64,000 nt of DNA from Candidimonas humi (GCF_019166065.1 NZ_JAHTBN010000002.1:682001-746000), one strand, 5' to 3'. Shown: positions 50,045-59,960, numbered from the stretch's first letter. A program made the numbers and translations. The notes: generated by a model from the letters alone, not told the origin.

Positions 50045-51293
50045 GCAGATGGAATGGGGTCGGGTCTATGGGCGGGCGCCGGCCCGCCATCTGGGCCGCC
50101 AGCAGCGCGGCGCTGCCGCAGGCCAGCGTGAAGCCGAGCGCTCCTTGGCCGATATTCAACCACAGGTTCTTCGCCGCGGGGCTGGCGCCGATGATGGGCT
50201 TGCCCGAGGGCGTAGCGGGGCGCAGGCCGGCCCACGGCAGTGCCCGGCCCAGGTCGAGGCGCGCAAAGGCCTCGCGCACCTGGCGGGCCAGTCCTCCGAT
50301 GCGTTCGGGGCTGGGGCGGGTATCGTCATAGCCGATGTCGACCATGGCCGCCGCCCTCAGCGAGGCGCCGATACGGGCGTAGACGATGCGCCGCTGGTAG
50401 TCGGTGACGCTGATGGCCGGGGCCGCGCTTTCTTCGGCTGCCGGCAGTGGGATGCTCAGGCTATAGCCTTTCAGCGCATAGATAGGCACGTCATGGCCCA
50501 GGGGGCGCAGCAGCGCGCGGCTGCCCATGCCATTGGCGACCACATACGAGTCGGCTTCGATGTCGCCGGCAGAGGTGCAGGCGGCAACGATGCGCCCCTG
50601 CTCGCGCCGCAAGTTCAGCACCCCGGTCTTGAGCAAGCGCGTCATGCGGGGGAACTGCTGCAAGCGGTCGAACAGGCCTTGGGTGAACTTGCGGCAGTCG
50701 CCGGTTTCCTCGTCGGCCGTGTAGACGGCGCCGGCCATGGTGTTGCCGAAGGATTGCAATGCCGGTTCCAGCTGCAGGACTTGCGCCGGCGTCAGTATGC
50801 GCTGGCTCGAGCCGTGCGCCGCCTGGTAGGCGACCTGCGTACGAGCCTTTTCCAGCAGCGCGGGGTCGCGGTAGACGATGAGCTTGCCGTTGCGCCGCAG
50901 GTCGAAATCCAGGGGTTCGTCCTGCAGCAGCGTATGCAGGGTTTCGCGGCTCAGGTAGGACAGCGTCAGCATCTGCGCTGTCGATGCGCGTGCCACGGAC
51001 GAGCGGCAGTCGCGCATGAAGGCGGCAATCCAGCGCCATTGATGAGGGTCCCAGCGCGGGCGGAAGCGCAAGGGGGAGTCTTTCTGCCACAGCCATCTGG
51101 GCATGTTGGGGATTACTCCGGGCCCGGCCAGCGGCGCCACGTAGCTATAGCTGAGTTGCCCGCCATTGGCGAAGCTGGTCTGGCCGGCGGGCTCGGCGCC
51201 GACCTCCAGCAAGGTGACTTGATGTCCATCCCGCGCCAGTTGATAGGCCGACGTCACGCCGACGACCCCCGCTCCGATCACGCAAACATGCAT
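50034..51293 (-). CDS. FAD-dependent D-amino-acid dehydrogenase (DadA-like)
   Basis: 419 aa from ATG 51293; an upstream start at 51359 would add 22 residues before the FAD fold. The dinucleotide loop VIGAGVVGVTSAYQL is at residues 4-18, then SFANGGQLSYSYVAPLA and a C-terminal GQGALGFTLACGSA. It oxidises D-amino acids to keto acids at the inner membrane, passing electrons to quinones. The amidase gene overlaps its end. The LysR gene 131 bases upstream is on the same strand. Confidence 0.9.
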   Translation of the reverse strand: MHVCVIGAGVVGVTSAYQLARDGHQVTLLEVGAEPAGQTSFANGGQLSYSYVAPLAGPGVIPNMPRWLWQKDSPLRFRPRWDPHQWRWIAAFMRDCRSSVARASTAQMLTLSYLSRETLHTLLQDEPLDFDLRRNGKLIVYRDPALLEKARTQVAYQAAHGSSQRILTPAQVLQLEPALQSFGNTMAGAVYTADEETGDCRKFTQGLFDRLQQFPRMTRLLKTGVLNLRREQGRIVAACTSAGDIEADSYVVANGMGSRALLRPLGHDVPIYALKGYSLSIPLPAAEESAAPAISVTDYQRRIVYARIGASLRAAAMVDIGYDDTRPSPERIGGLARQVREAFARLDLGRALPWAGLRPATPSGKPIIGASPAAKNLWLNIGQGALGFTLACGSAALLAAQMAGRRPPIDPTPFHLHAA

Positions 51294-51424
51294 GGCTTGT
51301 GACCCACCCACAAAAGATGTGGGATTCTGGGCTTGGGGCTGCGAGAGCGTCAATTCCAATATCGGAGGTAGCCATAACCTTGCGATATGGGAGCGTTCGG
51401 CGCTCGTTTCGATAGTGACCGCTA

Positions 51425-52330
51425 TCAGCCCTGCAGGCTGTCTTGATTTTCGGGCAGCATGATCTGCTTGCAGACTGTTTGCAGCCTGTCGATGAAGGCC
51501 TGGTGCTGGGCCGACAAGGGGTCGTCGGTGCGGACCATGACGCTGATAGGCACATCGATGCGAGGCGCGAGGCGGCAGAGCGTCAGGCCGGGGCGCAGCA
51601 TGGTGCGCCCGGTGATCAGGTCGACAATGGTGTCGCCGCAGCCGGCCTCTACCAGTGCACAGGCTACGTAGTGGGTCTGTACCTGCGCGATGATGTTCAT
51701 GCTCAGGCCCTCGGCGTCCATGGCCTGCTGCAGCAGCAGGCCCGAGGGGTCGCGGGCTTCCAGCGCTATGAAATCGCGCTTGGGGAGGTCGCGCAGTTTT
51801 ACGGGGCCGGGTTTGTGCAGGCGCGACATATAGACTAGTTCCGTGTGTCCCACATGTATGCGCCGCAGTCCCGGGTATTCATTCTGGTCGAAGGTGACGA
51901 TCAGGTCCAGCTCGCGGGCGAGCAGCCCTTCCACCAGTTCGCCGCTGTGATGCGTATGCAGATCGAACGTGACATGCGGCTGTGTGCGCTGGCTGTGCCG
52001 CACCACCGAGGGCAGCAAGCCCAGGCCCAGCGCCGGCGTACTGCCTATGCGCAGATGGCCCTGGTGACTATGCTTGAGGCTATAGGCCAAACGCCGCACG
52101 TTGGTCAGCTCTTGCTGCAGGCGGGCGACTTGCGGGGCCAGTACTTCGGCCTCGCGAGTCGCGCGCAATCGCCCCTTGACTCGCTCGAACAGCTTGAATC
52201 CGAGCTGAGCCTCGGCATTGGCCAGAAGCTTGCTGGCCGCGGGCTGGGATACGTGCAGTGCTTCGGCTGCCTCGGTCAGGGAGCCGGTGCGCCAAATGGC
52301 GCCGAAGATTTCTATGTGGCGCAGCCGCAT
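51425..52330 (-). CDS. LysR-family regulator of the D-amino-acid/peptide region
   Basis: 301 aa from ATG 52330. The helix-turn-helix is AAEALHVSQPAASKLLANAE (about 21-40), of the CysB/Cbl-like branch that often uses VSQPAASK. The effector domain carries GSTPALGLGLLPSVV. Upstream frame to 52543 has no LysR sequence. Divergent from the M81 peptidase gene across 354 bases with two perfect dyads and a good promoter. Confidence 0.92.
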   Translation of the reverse strand: MRLRHIEIFGAIWRTGSLTEAAEALHVSQPAASKLLANAEAQLGFKLFERVKGRLRATREAEVLAPQVARLQQELTNVRRLAYSLKHSHQGHLRIGSTPALGLGLLPSVVRHSQRTQPHVTFDLHTHHSGELVEGLLARELDLIVTFDQNEYPGLRRIHVGHTELVYMSRLHKPGPVKLRDLPKRDFIALEARDPSGLLLQQAMDAEGLSMNIIAQVQTHYVACALVEAGCGDTIVDLITGRTMLRPGLTLCRLAPRIDVPISVMVRTDDPLSAQHQAFIDRLQTVCKQIMLPENQDSLQG

Positions 52331-52535
52331 TATGGATCCGCCTTCGGAGAGGAAGCTCTTGCTATAGTTCGGGTCGCGTGGCGCCGCAACGCCCGGCGGC
52401 GGCAGGTTCCGCGATACTGTACCACTGCAAGCGGAACGTGCCGCGAAGCCTGTCATCCCGAGTTTCGCGAGGCTGGCGCGCCCATGACCATGGGCATGGC
52501 TTGGGTATTCGAATATCCATCGTATTCCAGGCACT

Positions 52536-52550
52536 ATAACCAAAGGTTAT
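52536..52550. promoter_or_regulatory. LysR-type box ATAACC-AAA-GGTTAT
   Basis: Perfect six-base arms with a three-base spacer. The inner 13 bases TAACCAAAGGTTA fit the T-N11-A rule for LysR regulators exactly. It lies 36 bases upstream of the promoter's -35 region, the usual place for a recognition-binding site. Confidence 0.7.
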
Positions 52551-52562
52551 TCATTCTGTAGA

Positions 52563-52579
52563 ATTGGCTATTTGCCAAT
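52563..52579. promoter_or_regulatory. Second dyad ATTGGC-N5-GCCAAT
   Basis: Perfect six-base arms (52563-52568 and 52574-52579). The right arm overlaps the candidate -35 TTGCCA, as expected for an activation-binding site or an overlapping repressor site. Confidence 0.55.
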
Positions 52580-52601
52580 GGTCGAATCGCAATCCGATAA
52601 T
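52572..52601 (+). promoter_or_regulatory. Candidate promoter of M81 peptidase / peptide importer operon
   Basis: TTGCCA (52572-52577), an 18-base spacer and GATAAT (52596-52601). Both hexamers are one or two bases from consensus. It is overlapped at the -35 by the second LysR dyad. Confidence 0.6.
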
Positions 52602-52684
52602 GACCGGCGTCATACTTTGTCGTCGAAACTCATTGGATCCCATAGAGGCTGGTGCGTCGACAGGTCCAAGATCAAAGGAAGATC

Positions 52685-54124
52685 ATGAAGGTATTCAGCG
52701 GGGCGCTGGGCACGGAAACCAATACTTTTTCACCTATTCCGACCAGTATCGAGGCGTTCCAGGCCCATGAATATTATCCCGCGGGGCAATATCCCGACAG
52801 CCCCACCCTGTATGGCGCGCCGCTGGCCATAGCCCGCCGTCGCGGCGCCGAGCTCGGCTGGGAAGTCCATGAAGGCATGGTGTCTTCGGCGCCGCCCAGC
52901 GGCATCACCACCCGCAGCGCCTACGAGGCTTTGCGCGACGAATTGCTGGGCGACTTGCGCCGGGCGTTGCCTGTGGACATGGTGCTGCTGAGCCTGCACG
53001 GTGCCATGGTGGCCGACGGCTACCCCGACTGCGAAGGCGACATCCTGGCCCGCGTGCGCGAGATGGCCGGGCCCAAGGCCATCATAGGCGCCGAACTCGA
53101 CCTGCATTGCCATCTCAGTCCTACGATGGTCGAAAAGGCCGACGTGCTGGTGCTGTTCAAAGAATACCCGCACACCGATATCGTCGAGCGTGCCGAAGAG
53201 CTCGTGGAATTGTGCCTGGCCAAGTACGAGAAACGCGTGCAGCCCGTAGCCGCCGTGGTCGATTGCGACATGATCGTGCCCATGCACACCACGCGTGACC
53301 CGGGCCAAAGCTTTGTGAGTCGGATCCAGTCCCTGGAAGGCAAGGATTCCATCCTGTCGATCTCCGTCGCCCATGGTTTTGCCACGGGCGATGTGCCGGA
53401 CATGGGCACCAAGGTCCTGGTGTACAGCGACGGCAAGCCCGAGGCGGCGCAGCGGCTGGCCCGGCAACTGGCCGACGAACTGATCGCCATGCGCGAGCAA
53501 TTGATGGTGCCTTATCGCGACATCGACACGGCGCTGGACGAGGCCCTGGCCATCGACGGCGGCCCGGTAGTGCTGGCCGATCGGCCGGACAATCCGGGCA
53601 GCGGGGCGCCGGGCGACTCGACGTTCGTCCTGCGCCGCATGCTGGAGCGCGGCATCCGCAATGCCGCGCTGGGGCCTCTGTGGGATCCGGGCGCGGTGCG
53701 CATCGCCTTCGACGCCAAACCGGGCGCCACCCTGGCCATGCGGCTGGGCGGCAAGATCGGGCCGTTGTCCGGCGATCCGGTGGACGTGGTCTGTACTGTC
53801 AAGGCCATCAAGCCAGACATGCTCATGACGGGGCTGACCGGCGCGCCGGTGCGCGTGGGGAATTCTGCGCTGGTCGAAGCCCAGGGCATCGAGATCGTCC
53901 TGACCACCGCACGCAACCAGGCCATGAATACGGACCTGTTCACCCAACTAGGCTGCGATCTGTCCGCCAAGAAAATCGTGGTGGTGAAATCCGCCCAGCA
54001 TTTCCATGCCTCTTTTTCCAAGGTTGCGCGCCAGATCATCTACGTGGGCGGCAAGGGCGTGGCCAGCCCCGACTGGAAGACTCTGCCGTACAAGCATATC
54101 AAGCGGCCCAAGTGGCCCTTGTAG
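52685..54124 (+). CDS. M81-family metallopeptidase, MlrC (microcystinase C)-like
   Basis: 479 aa from ATG 52685 with AAGGAAGA upstream. Seen: GALGTETNTFSPIPTSIEAF at the N-terminus and the metal site LDLHCHLSP (His141, His143) with YPHTD (His163). A C-terminal domain of the MlrC type follows from about 300 (NPGSGAPGDST). MlrC of sphingomonads completes breakdown of linear microcystin, which contains D-amino acids and Adda; family members in other bacteria commonly sit with peptide importers, as here. Its natural substrate here is unknown. Confidence 0.9.
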   Translation: MKVFSGALGTETNTFSPIPTSIEAFQAHEYYPAGQYPDSPTLYGAPLAIARRRGAELGWEVHEGMVSSAPPSGITTRSAYEALRDELLGDLRRALPVDMVLLSLHGAMVADGYPDCEGDILARVREMAGPKAIIGAELDLHCHLSPTMVEKADVLVLFKEYPHTDIVERAEELVELCLAKYEKRVQPVAAVVDCDMIVPMHTTRDPGQSFVSRIQSLEGKDSILSISVAHGFATGDVPDMGTKVLVYSDGKPEAAQRLARQLADELIAMREQLMVPYRDIDTALDEALAIDGGPVVLADRPDNPGSGAPGDSTFVLRRMLERGIRNAALGPLWDPGAVRIAFDAKPGATLAMRLGGKIGPLSGDPVDVVCTVKAIKPDMLMTGLTGAPVRVGNSALVEAQGIEIVLTTARNQAMNTDLFTQLGCDLSAKKIVVVKSAQHFHASFSKVARQIIYVGGKGVASPDWKTLPYKHIKRPKWPL

Positions 54125-54188
54125 CCGTGCGGCCGCGGGCATGGCGCAACAATATATAGCAAGATAAACACACAAGGGGGAGGTAAAA

Positions 54189-54251
54189 ATGGAAAATACC
54201 GGACTAGCGGTCATCTGGGCAGGAGTAGCGCCTCGCAAGCGGGCGCCCTGA
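54189..54251 (+). CDS. Possible 20-codon leader peptide with strong ribosome site
   Basis: ATG 54189, preceded by GGGGGAGG at ideal distance, reads MENTGLAVIWAGVAPRKRAP and stops at TGA 54251. It lies alone in the 199-base gap between the M81 peptidase and the peptide-binding protein genes, ahead of a small hairpin (54269-54287). The ribosome site is among the strongest in the window. It could be a regulatory leader peptide or a small membrane peptide; it could also be a chance frame. Confidence 0.4.
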   Translation: MENTGLAVIWAGVAPRKRAP

Positions 54252-54268
54252 CTCAGGCACAGTGATTC

Positions 54269-54287
54269 GCGATTCATCGAAAATCGC
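54269..54287 (+). repeat. Small inverted repeat in leader of the peptide importer
   Basis: GCGATT (54269-54274) and AATCGC (54282-54287) with a seven-base loop, between the 20-codon frame and the binding-protein ATG. With the short frame upstream it could act in attenuation or mRNA processing. No T-run follows. Confidence 0.35.
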
Positions 54288-54323
54288 AGCTCGTCGTCAA
54301 CAATTTCATTCCTGGACAGAGAC

Positions 54324-55895
54324 ATGAAAAATCGTATTCTCGCCCCGCTCGCGGCAGCGCTCGCAATCTCCGGCGCCCTTTGCGGGGTGCAGGCCCATGC
54401 CAAGACGCTGAAGATGGTGCCCTACGCCGATCTGAAGATTCTGGATCCGAGCTTCACCACGGCGTACATTACCCGCAATTTCGGCTACATGGTCTATGAC
54501 ACCTTGTTCGCCATGGATGCCAAGGGCCAGCCCCAGCCCGAGATGGTCGATACCTACAAGAAGTCGGACGACGGCAAGGAATGGACATTTACCTTGCGTC
54601 CGGGCCTGAAATTCAGCGACGGCAAGCCGGTTACCGCGGCCGATTGCGTGGCTTCGCTCAAGCGCTGGGCCGCCCGCGACAATATCGGACACGCCATGAC
54701 CAAGGCCGGCGGGCAATGGAGCGTGGTCAACGACAACACTTTCAAGCTGACCCTGCAGCAGCCCTTCGGGCTGGTGCTCGACGGCCTGGCCAAGGTGTCC
54801 AGTTATCCGGCGTTCATCATGCCGGCCCGGCTCGCCGACATGCCTACCAACAAGCCGATCTCCGAAGTGGATGGCTCGGGCCCGTATCTGTTCAAGCGCG
54901 ACGAATGGGTGCCGGGCAACAAGGTCGTGTTCGTGCGCAACCCCGCCTATGTGCCGCGCAAGGAAGCCCCCAGCGGGCTGGCGGGCAACAAGGCCTCGCA
55001 CGTGGATCGCGTGGAATGGGTGATACTGCCCGATTCCAATAGCGCCGCCGCTGCGCTCAAGAGCAACGAAGTCGACATGATCGAGCAGGTGCCGCCCGAT
55101 TTCATCTCGGGCCTGGCCGCGGACAAGAATCTCAAGACCGGCGTCATCGGGCAGCAGCAAGTCTACGTGGTCATGAACCAGGCCTTGCCGCCATTCGACA
55201 ATGTCAAGATGCGGCAGGCCGTGGCCCATGCCATCGACCAGAACGAGGTGACCAGCGCCATGGGTTACCCCGACAATCTGCGCAAGAAGTACTGCGCGAC
55301 CTTCTTCATCTGCGGGAGCGCCAATGACACGGATGCCGGCTCGGCACCGTATCGCAAGCCGGATATCGCCCTGGCGAAGAAGCTGCTGGCCGAATCGGGA
55401 TACAAGGGCCAGAAGATCGCTGTGCTGCTGCCCACGGACGTTGCCTACCTGAATGCGGCTGCGCTGGTGACCATCCAGGACATGCAGAAGATCGGCATTA
55501 ATGTGGATGTGCAGTCCATGGACTGGGCCACGCTGTCGGCGCGGCGCGCCAAGAAGGGTCCGGTCGCGCAAGGAGGCTGGAATGTGTTTGTCTCTGCAGC
55601 CGCCGAATTCAACGTCGACTCGCCCCTGAACAACACCTACCTGGGGGCAGCCTGCGGCAACAGCTTGCCGGGCTGGCCTTGCGACGAGAAGCTGGACAAG
55701 CTGCGTTCCGAGTGGATCGCCGCAACCGACCCGGCGCAGCGCAAGAAACTGTTGGACGAGATCCAGGTGGAGGCCTACACGAGCTTTCCCAACTTGCCCA
55801 TCGGCCAGTTCTCGCTGGTATACGCCACGCGCAAGGACATCAAGCACACCGACGAACTCTGGGGCCTGCCCAACGTCTGGGTTCTGGACAAATAG
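54324..55895 (+). CDS. ABC peptide-binding protein, family 5 (DppA/GsiB-like)
   Basis: 523 aa. Signal peptide 1-27 (LAAALAISGALCGVQAHA). Family-5 marks: LKILDPSFTTAYITRNFGYM, the lid stretch WTFTLRPGLKFSDGKPVTA and VRQAVAHAID-like segment MRQAVAHAIDQNEV. It captures di- or oligopeptides, glutathione or similar compounds in the periplasm. First gene of the importer 54324-59909. Confidence 0.93.
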   Translation: MKNRILAPLAAALAISGALCGVQAHAKTLKMVPYADLKILDPSFTTAYITRNFGYMVYDTLFAMDAKGQPQPEMVDTYKKSDDGKEWTFTLRPGLKFSDGKPVTAADCVASLKRWAARDNIGHAMTKAGGQWSVVNDNTFKLTLQQPFGLVLDGLAKVSSYPAFIMPARLADMPTNKPISEVDGSGPYLFKRDEWVPGNKVVFVRNPAYVPRKEAPSGLAGNKASHVDRVEWVILPDSNSAAAALKSNEVDMIEQVPPDFISGLAADKNLKTGVIGQQQVYVVMNQALPPFDNVKMRQAVAHAIDQNEVTSAMGYPDNLRKKYCATFFICGSANDTDAGSAPYRKPDIALAKKLLAESGYKGQKIAVLLPTDVAYLNAAALVTIQDMQKIGINVDVQSMDWATLSARRAKKGPVAQGGWNVFVSAAAEFNVDSPLNNTYLGAACGNSLPGWPCDEKLDKLRSEWIAATDPAQRKKLLDEIQVEAYTSFPNLPIGQFSLVYATRKDIKHTDELWGLPNVWVLDK

Positions 55896-55964
55896 CGTCG
55901 ATGGAATGAGCCTGCCGGCCTGCATGATAGTTGGTCCAATATAGGCGGGCCGCAGGAGTCCCAT

Positions 55965-56900
55965 ATGCAATACATTATCAAGCGCATCCTGGCCGTGGTC
56001 CCCGTGGTGGTGGTAGTCGCGGTCGTGGTGTTCCTGCTGATACACCTGTCGCCCGGCGACCCGGCGGCCCTGATCGCCGGCGATTACGCCACAGCCGACG
56101 ATATCGCCAAGCTGCATGCGGCCCTGGGCCTGAACGAGCCGCTATGGCGCCAGTTCATGCTGTGGGCGGTGAAACTGCTGCACGGCGACCTGGGCACTTC
56201 CATATTCACCCAGGCTCCGGTCACGCACTTGCTGGCGCAACGCCTGGGGCCCACCGTGTCCATCGCGGTACTGACGACGCTGCTGTCCGTGGTGATCGCG
56301 ATACCGCTGGGCGTGCTGGCCGCCTATCGGGCCGGAAGCTGGATAGACCGGCTTGTGATGTTGTTCTCGGTGCTGGCGTTTTCGGTGCCGGTGTTCCTGG
56401 TCGGCTATCTGTTCATGTACACCTTCGGGGTCAAGCTGCAATGGTTTCCGACCCAGGGCTACGTCAGCCTGTCGCATGGCTTGATCCCGTGGTTGCGCAG
56501 CCTGGCGCTGCCCTGCGCCAACCTGGCGCTGGTGTATATCGCGCTGCTTACCCGCATGACCCGGGCCACGGTGCTCGACGTGCTGCATGAAGACTACATA
56601 CGCACAGCGCGCGCCAAGGGCCTGGCGGTGCTGCCGGTGCTGGGCCATGCGCTGCGCAATGCCGCCGTTCCGATCGCCACTACCGTCGGCGTCGGCATCG
56701 CCCTGATGCTGGGCGGCGTGGTCGTGACCGAGACCGTGTTCGCGATTCCCGGGGTCGGGCGCCTGGTCATAGACGCCGTGCTGCACCACGATTATCCGGT
56801 CATCCAGGGCGTGCTGCTGGTGTCTGCGGCGTGCTATGTCGTGATCAATCTGCTGATCGACCTGAGTTACAGCCTGTTCGACCCGCGCATCCGCTACTGA
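55965..56900 (+). CDS. ABC peptide transporter permease, DppB/GsiC family
   Basis: 311 aa. Opens MQYIIKRILAVVPVVVVVAV, the usual first helix of DppB-type permeases, followed by HLSPGDPAALIAG and the EAA loop VLHEDYIRTARAKGLAVLPV. Six membrane helices. Inner-membrane half of the importer. Confidence 0.94.
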   Translation: MQYIIKRILAVVPVVVVVAVVVFLLIHLSPGDPAALIAGDYATADDIAKLHAALGLNEPLWRQFMLWAVKLLHGDLGTSIFTQAPVTHLLAQRLGPTVSIAVLTTLLSVVIAIPLGVLAAYRAGSWIDRLVMLFSVLAFSVPVFLVGYLFMYTFGVKLQWFPTQGYVSLSHGLIPWLRSLALPCANLALVYIALLTRMTRATVLDVLHEDYIRTARAKGLAVLPVLGHALRNAAVPIATTVGVGIALMLGGVVVTETVFAIPGVGRLVIDAVLHHDYPVIQGVLLVSAACYVVINLLIDLSYSLFDPRIRY

Positions 56901-56919
56901 CCGCCGCGAAGGATTTCCC

Positions 56920-57819
56920 ATGACAGACAGTTTCCAGCCCTCACCGATGGCCGGTGTGGATGTGCCTGCAGACCGTGATTTGCAGCGCGCCCTGCGCTTC
57001 AGGTCGTTGCGCAAGTATCCCATGCTGTACCTGGGCGGCGTGCTGCTGGTGCTGATCGCGGCCACGGCGATATTCGCGCCCTGGATCGCGACTCACGACC
57101 CCTTGAGCATCAGTCCGCTCGCGCGGCTCAAGCCGCCCTCGGCCGCGCATTATTTCGGCACCGATGCGCTGGGCCGCGACGTGTTCAGCCGCGCCATGTG
57201 GGGCGGCCGCGTATCCCTGGTCGTGGCGGTGGCGGTGGCCGTGCTCTCCACGGTCTGCGGCGTGATACTGGGCCTGGCCGCGGGTTTTTCGCGCTGGGCC
57301 GATTCCATCATCATGCGCATCATGGACGGCCTGATGGCCATCCCCGACATCCTGCTGGCTATCGCGCTGGTGGCCATCGTGCGTCCCAGCCTGACGACGG
57401 TCATCGTCGCCATCACGATTCCGCAGATTCCCCGCATGGTCAGGCTGGTACGATCGCTGGCCCTGACCTTGCGCGAACAACTGTTTGTCGAGGCGGCCTA
57501 CGCCATAGGCACCCGGCTGCACGTCATCCTGTGGCGCCACGTGCTGCCCAACACCTTGGCGCCTGTGGTGGTGCAGGCGACCTTCATCGCCGCCAGCGCA
57601 GTGCTCACCGAAGCGGTGCTGTCCTTCCTGGGGGTGGGCGTACCGGCGCAGATACCGAGCTGGGGCAATATGATCGCCGACGGGCGCAACGTCGTCGCCA
57701 TCGCGCCGCACATCATCCTGTTTCCAGGCATCCTGCTGGCGCTGACAGTGCTGTCCATCAACTCGATCGGCGACGGCCTGCGCGATGCGCTGGATCCGCG
57801 CCTGGCGAACCAACTGTAG
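56920..57819 (+). CDS. ABC peptide transporter permease, DppC/GsiD family
   Basis: 299 aa. Cytoplasmic N-terminal tail of about 40 residues, then [35 protein letters not shown] (a DppC signature) and the EAA loop [20 protein letters not shown]. Six helices. Second membrane half of the importer; 19 bases after the DppB-type gene. Confidence 0.94.
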   Translation: MTDSFQPSPMAGVDVPADRDLQRALRFRSLRKYPMLYLGGVLLVLIAATAIFAPWIATHDPLSISPLARLKPPSAAHYFGTDALGRDVFSRAMWGGRVSLVVAVAVAVLSTVCGVILGLAAGFSRWADSIIMRIMDGLMAIPDILLAIALVAIVRPSLTTVIVAITIPQIPRMVRLVRSLALTLREQLFVEAAYAIGTRLHVILWRHVLPNTLAPVVVQATFIAASAVLTEAVLSFLGVGVPAQIPSWGNMIADGRNVVAIAPHIILFPGILLALTVLSINSIGDGLRDALDPRLANQL

Positions 57820-57830
57820 GATGCGGGCCC

Positions 57831-59909
57831 ATGCAAGCACATGACCCTCTGCTCGAAATCGACAATCTGTCGACCTTCTTCGACACCTTGTCCGGCACGG
57901 TGCGTTCCGTCAATGGCGTGTCGTACAACTTGTATGCCGGCGAGACTCTTGGGGTGGTGGGCGAATCGGGTTGCGGCAAGAGCGTGACCGCGCTGTCGGT
58001 CTTGCGCCTGATACCTACGCCGCCCGGGCGCTATGCCGGCGGCCAGATCCGCTATCGCGGCACCAATTTGCTGGAGCTCGGCGAAAAGGAAATGCGCCGC
58101 ATCCGCGGCAACCGCATTTCCATGATCTTCCAGGAGCCCATGACCTCCCTGAACCCGGTGCTGACCGTGGGCCGGCAGATTGCCGAGACCATCATGGTCC
58201 ACCAGAAGGTCGGCAAGCGCCGCGCGCATGCCCAGGCCCTGGAAATGCTGGAACTGGTGCAGATCGCCGAGCCGCGGCGCCGCATCGACGAGTATCCGCA
58301 CCAGTTGTCGGGCGGCATGCGCCAGCGCGTCATGATCGCGCTGGCCCTGGCGTGCCGGCCCGACGTGCTGATCGCCGACGAACCCACCACTGCCCTGGAT
58401 GTCACCATCCAGGCGCAGATCCTGAAGCTGCTGGGCGATCTGCAGAAGCAACTGGGCATGGGCGTGGTCATGATCACCCATGACCTGGGCGTGGTGGCCG
58501 AGTGCTGCGACCGGGTGGTGGTGATGTATGCCGGACGCAAGGTGGAAGAGGCGCCGGTGGCCGAGTTGTTCGACAACCCCGCGCATCCTTATACCCGCGC
58601 GCTGCTGGCCGCCATGCCGGCCATGGGCTCGCAATCCAGGCGGCTGGAAGAAATCCCCGGCATCGTGCCGGCGTTGAGCAACCTGGGGCCCGGCTGCAGT
58701 TTCGCACCGCGCTGCCGCTACGCCACGCAACGCTGCCGCGCCGAAGTGCCGCCTCTGCGTGCTTTCGGCGAGAGCCATATAGTGGCCTGTTTCGAGGCCG
58801 AGCGCGTAACCGGGCGGATTCCGGCCTTGCACGAGGATGACGCAGAACGAGGCGTGGCCGTCGCGCCGGCCGTGGCGGGCGCAGCCGAGGGCCCCGTAGA
58901 GGCCGGGCAGGCTGCGCCGGCGCCCGAGGCGCCGCTGCTGGTGGTGCGCGACTTGAAGAAATACTACGCGGGCTCGCACTCCTGGTTCGGCAAAGGTGCG
59001 CCGCAAGTACAGGCCGTGGACGGTGTCTCGTTCACGGTGGGCCGCGGCGAAACGCTGTCGCTGGTGGGCGAGTCGGGCTGCGGCAAGTCGACCACGGGCA
59101 AGTCCATCATGCGCTTGATCCAGCCCACCGCGGGTTCGGTGCAGCTCGACGGCGAAGAGATCACCAGCCTGGACGCCGAGCAGATGCGCATGCGCCGCCG
59201 CGACATGCAGATCATTTTCCAGGACCCATACGCCTCGCTCAACCCGCGCATGACTGCGGGCCAGATCGTGATGGAGCCCATGCGCAACTTTCCGGATGCC
59301 GATACCGGCACGGCGCGCGGACGCGAAGAGCGGGTGGCCTGGCTGTTTTCCAAGGTGGGCCTGCGGCCCGAGGCCGCCCGCAAGTATCCCCATGAATTTT
59401 CCGGCGGCCAGCGCCAGCGCCTGGGCATTGCACGCGCGCTGGCGCTGCGGCCCAAGCTGATTGTCTGCGACGAACCCGTATCGGCGCTGGACGTGTCGGT
59501 GCAGGCGCAGATCATCAATCTGCTCACCGACCTGCAGAACGAACTGGGCGTGGCCTACCTGTTCGTCGCGCACGACCTGGCGGTGGTGCGCCACATCAGC
59601 CATCGGGTCGCGGTCATGTACCTGGGCCACATCGTCGAGATCGCCGACCGCGATACGCTGTTTTCCAGGCCCTTGCATCCTTATACGGAAATCCTGCTGT
59701 CGGCGGTGCCGACCCCGGACCCGCATGCGGTCACGCAGCGCAAGCTGCTGCAAGGCGACCCCCCGAGCCCGGCCAATCCGCCGCGCGGCTGCCGTTTCCA
59801 TACCCGCTGTCCGCTCGCCAAGCCCATCTGCAAGGAAGAGCGCCCGCCGCTTACGCCCAGGCTGGCCGCCGCTGGCGGCCAGCAGATGGTGGCTTGCCAT
59901 GTGCGGTAG
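57831..59909 (+). CDS. Fused ABC ATPases (DppD-DppF in one chain, GsiA-like)
   Basis: 692 aa from ATG 57831. Two complete nucleotide-binding domains: the first with [11 protein letters not shown] and LSGGMRQRV, ending in a cysteine cluster ([14 protein letters not shown]), the second with [11 protein letters not shown] and [10 protein letters not shown]. An Ala/Glu/Pro-rich linker of about 35 residues (around 335-370) joins them. Fusion is the rule in the glutathione importer GsiA but not in Dpp or Opp; at 692 aa this is longer than GsiA because of the linker. It powers permeases 55965 and 56920. Confidence 0.93.
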   Translation: MQAHDPLLEIDNLSTFFDTLSGTVRSVNGVSYNLYAGETLGVVGESGCGKSVTALSVLRLIPTPPGRYAGGQIRYRGTNLLELGEKEMRRIRGNRISMIFQEPMTSLNPVLTVGRQIAETIMVHQKVGKRRAHAQALEMLELVQIAEPRRRIDEYPHQLSGGMRQRVMIALALACRPDVLIADEPTTALDVTIQAQILKLLGDLQKQLGMGVVMITHDLGVVAECCDRVVVMYAGRKVEEAPVAELFDNPAHPYTRALLAAMPAMGSQSRRLEEIPGIVPALSNLGPGCSFAPRCRYATQRCRAEVPPLRAFGESHIVACFEAERVTGRIPALHEDDAERGVAVAPAVAGAAEGPVEAGQAAPAPEAPLLVVRDLKKYYAGSHSWFGKGAPQVQAVDGVSFTVGRGETLSLVGESGCGKSTTGKSIMRLIQPTAGSVQLDGEEITSLDAEQMRMRRRDMQIIFQDPYASLNPRMTAGQIVMEPMRNFPDADTGTARGREERVAWLFSKVGLRPEAARKYPHEFSGGQRQRLGIARALALRPKLIVCDEPVSALDVSVQAQIINLLTDLQNELGVAYLFVAHDLAVVRHISHRVAVMYLGHIVEIADRDTLFSRPLHPYTEILLSAVPTPDPHAVTQRKLLQGDPPSPANPPRGCRFHTRCPLAKPICKEERPPLTPRLAAAGGQQMVACHVR

Positions 59910-59917
59910 GGGCGAGA

Positions 59918-59960
59918 CTGGTGCGAACCGCATGCGCGGACAATGCCGTGCTCGCACCAG
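59918..59960. repeat. Stem-loop downstream of importer operon
   Basis: CTGGTGCGA (59918-59926) and TCGCACCAG (59952-59960): perfect nine-base arms, enclosing a small CCGC/GCGG hairpin. It begins nine bases after the ATPase stop, in the 169-base gap before the D-aminoacylase gene, so it may end or stabilise the importer mRNA. No T-run follows. Confidence 0.45.

Larger units (their letters stand above)
52331..52684. other. 354-base divergent regulatory region (LysR / M81 peptidase)
   Basis: No gene is seen. The first 170 bases next to the LysR gene are GC-rich without clear signals, apart from ATTCGAAT within a near-symmetric stretch at 52505-52515. From about 52530 the region is AT-rich and holds two perfect dyads (52536-52550, 52563-52579) and a candidate promoter (52572-52601) for the plus strand, which leaves a leader of about 78 bases. 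Confidence 0.6.
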
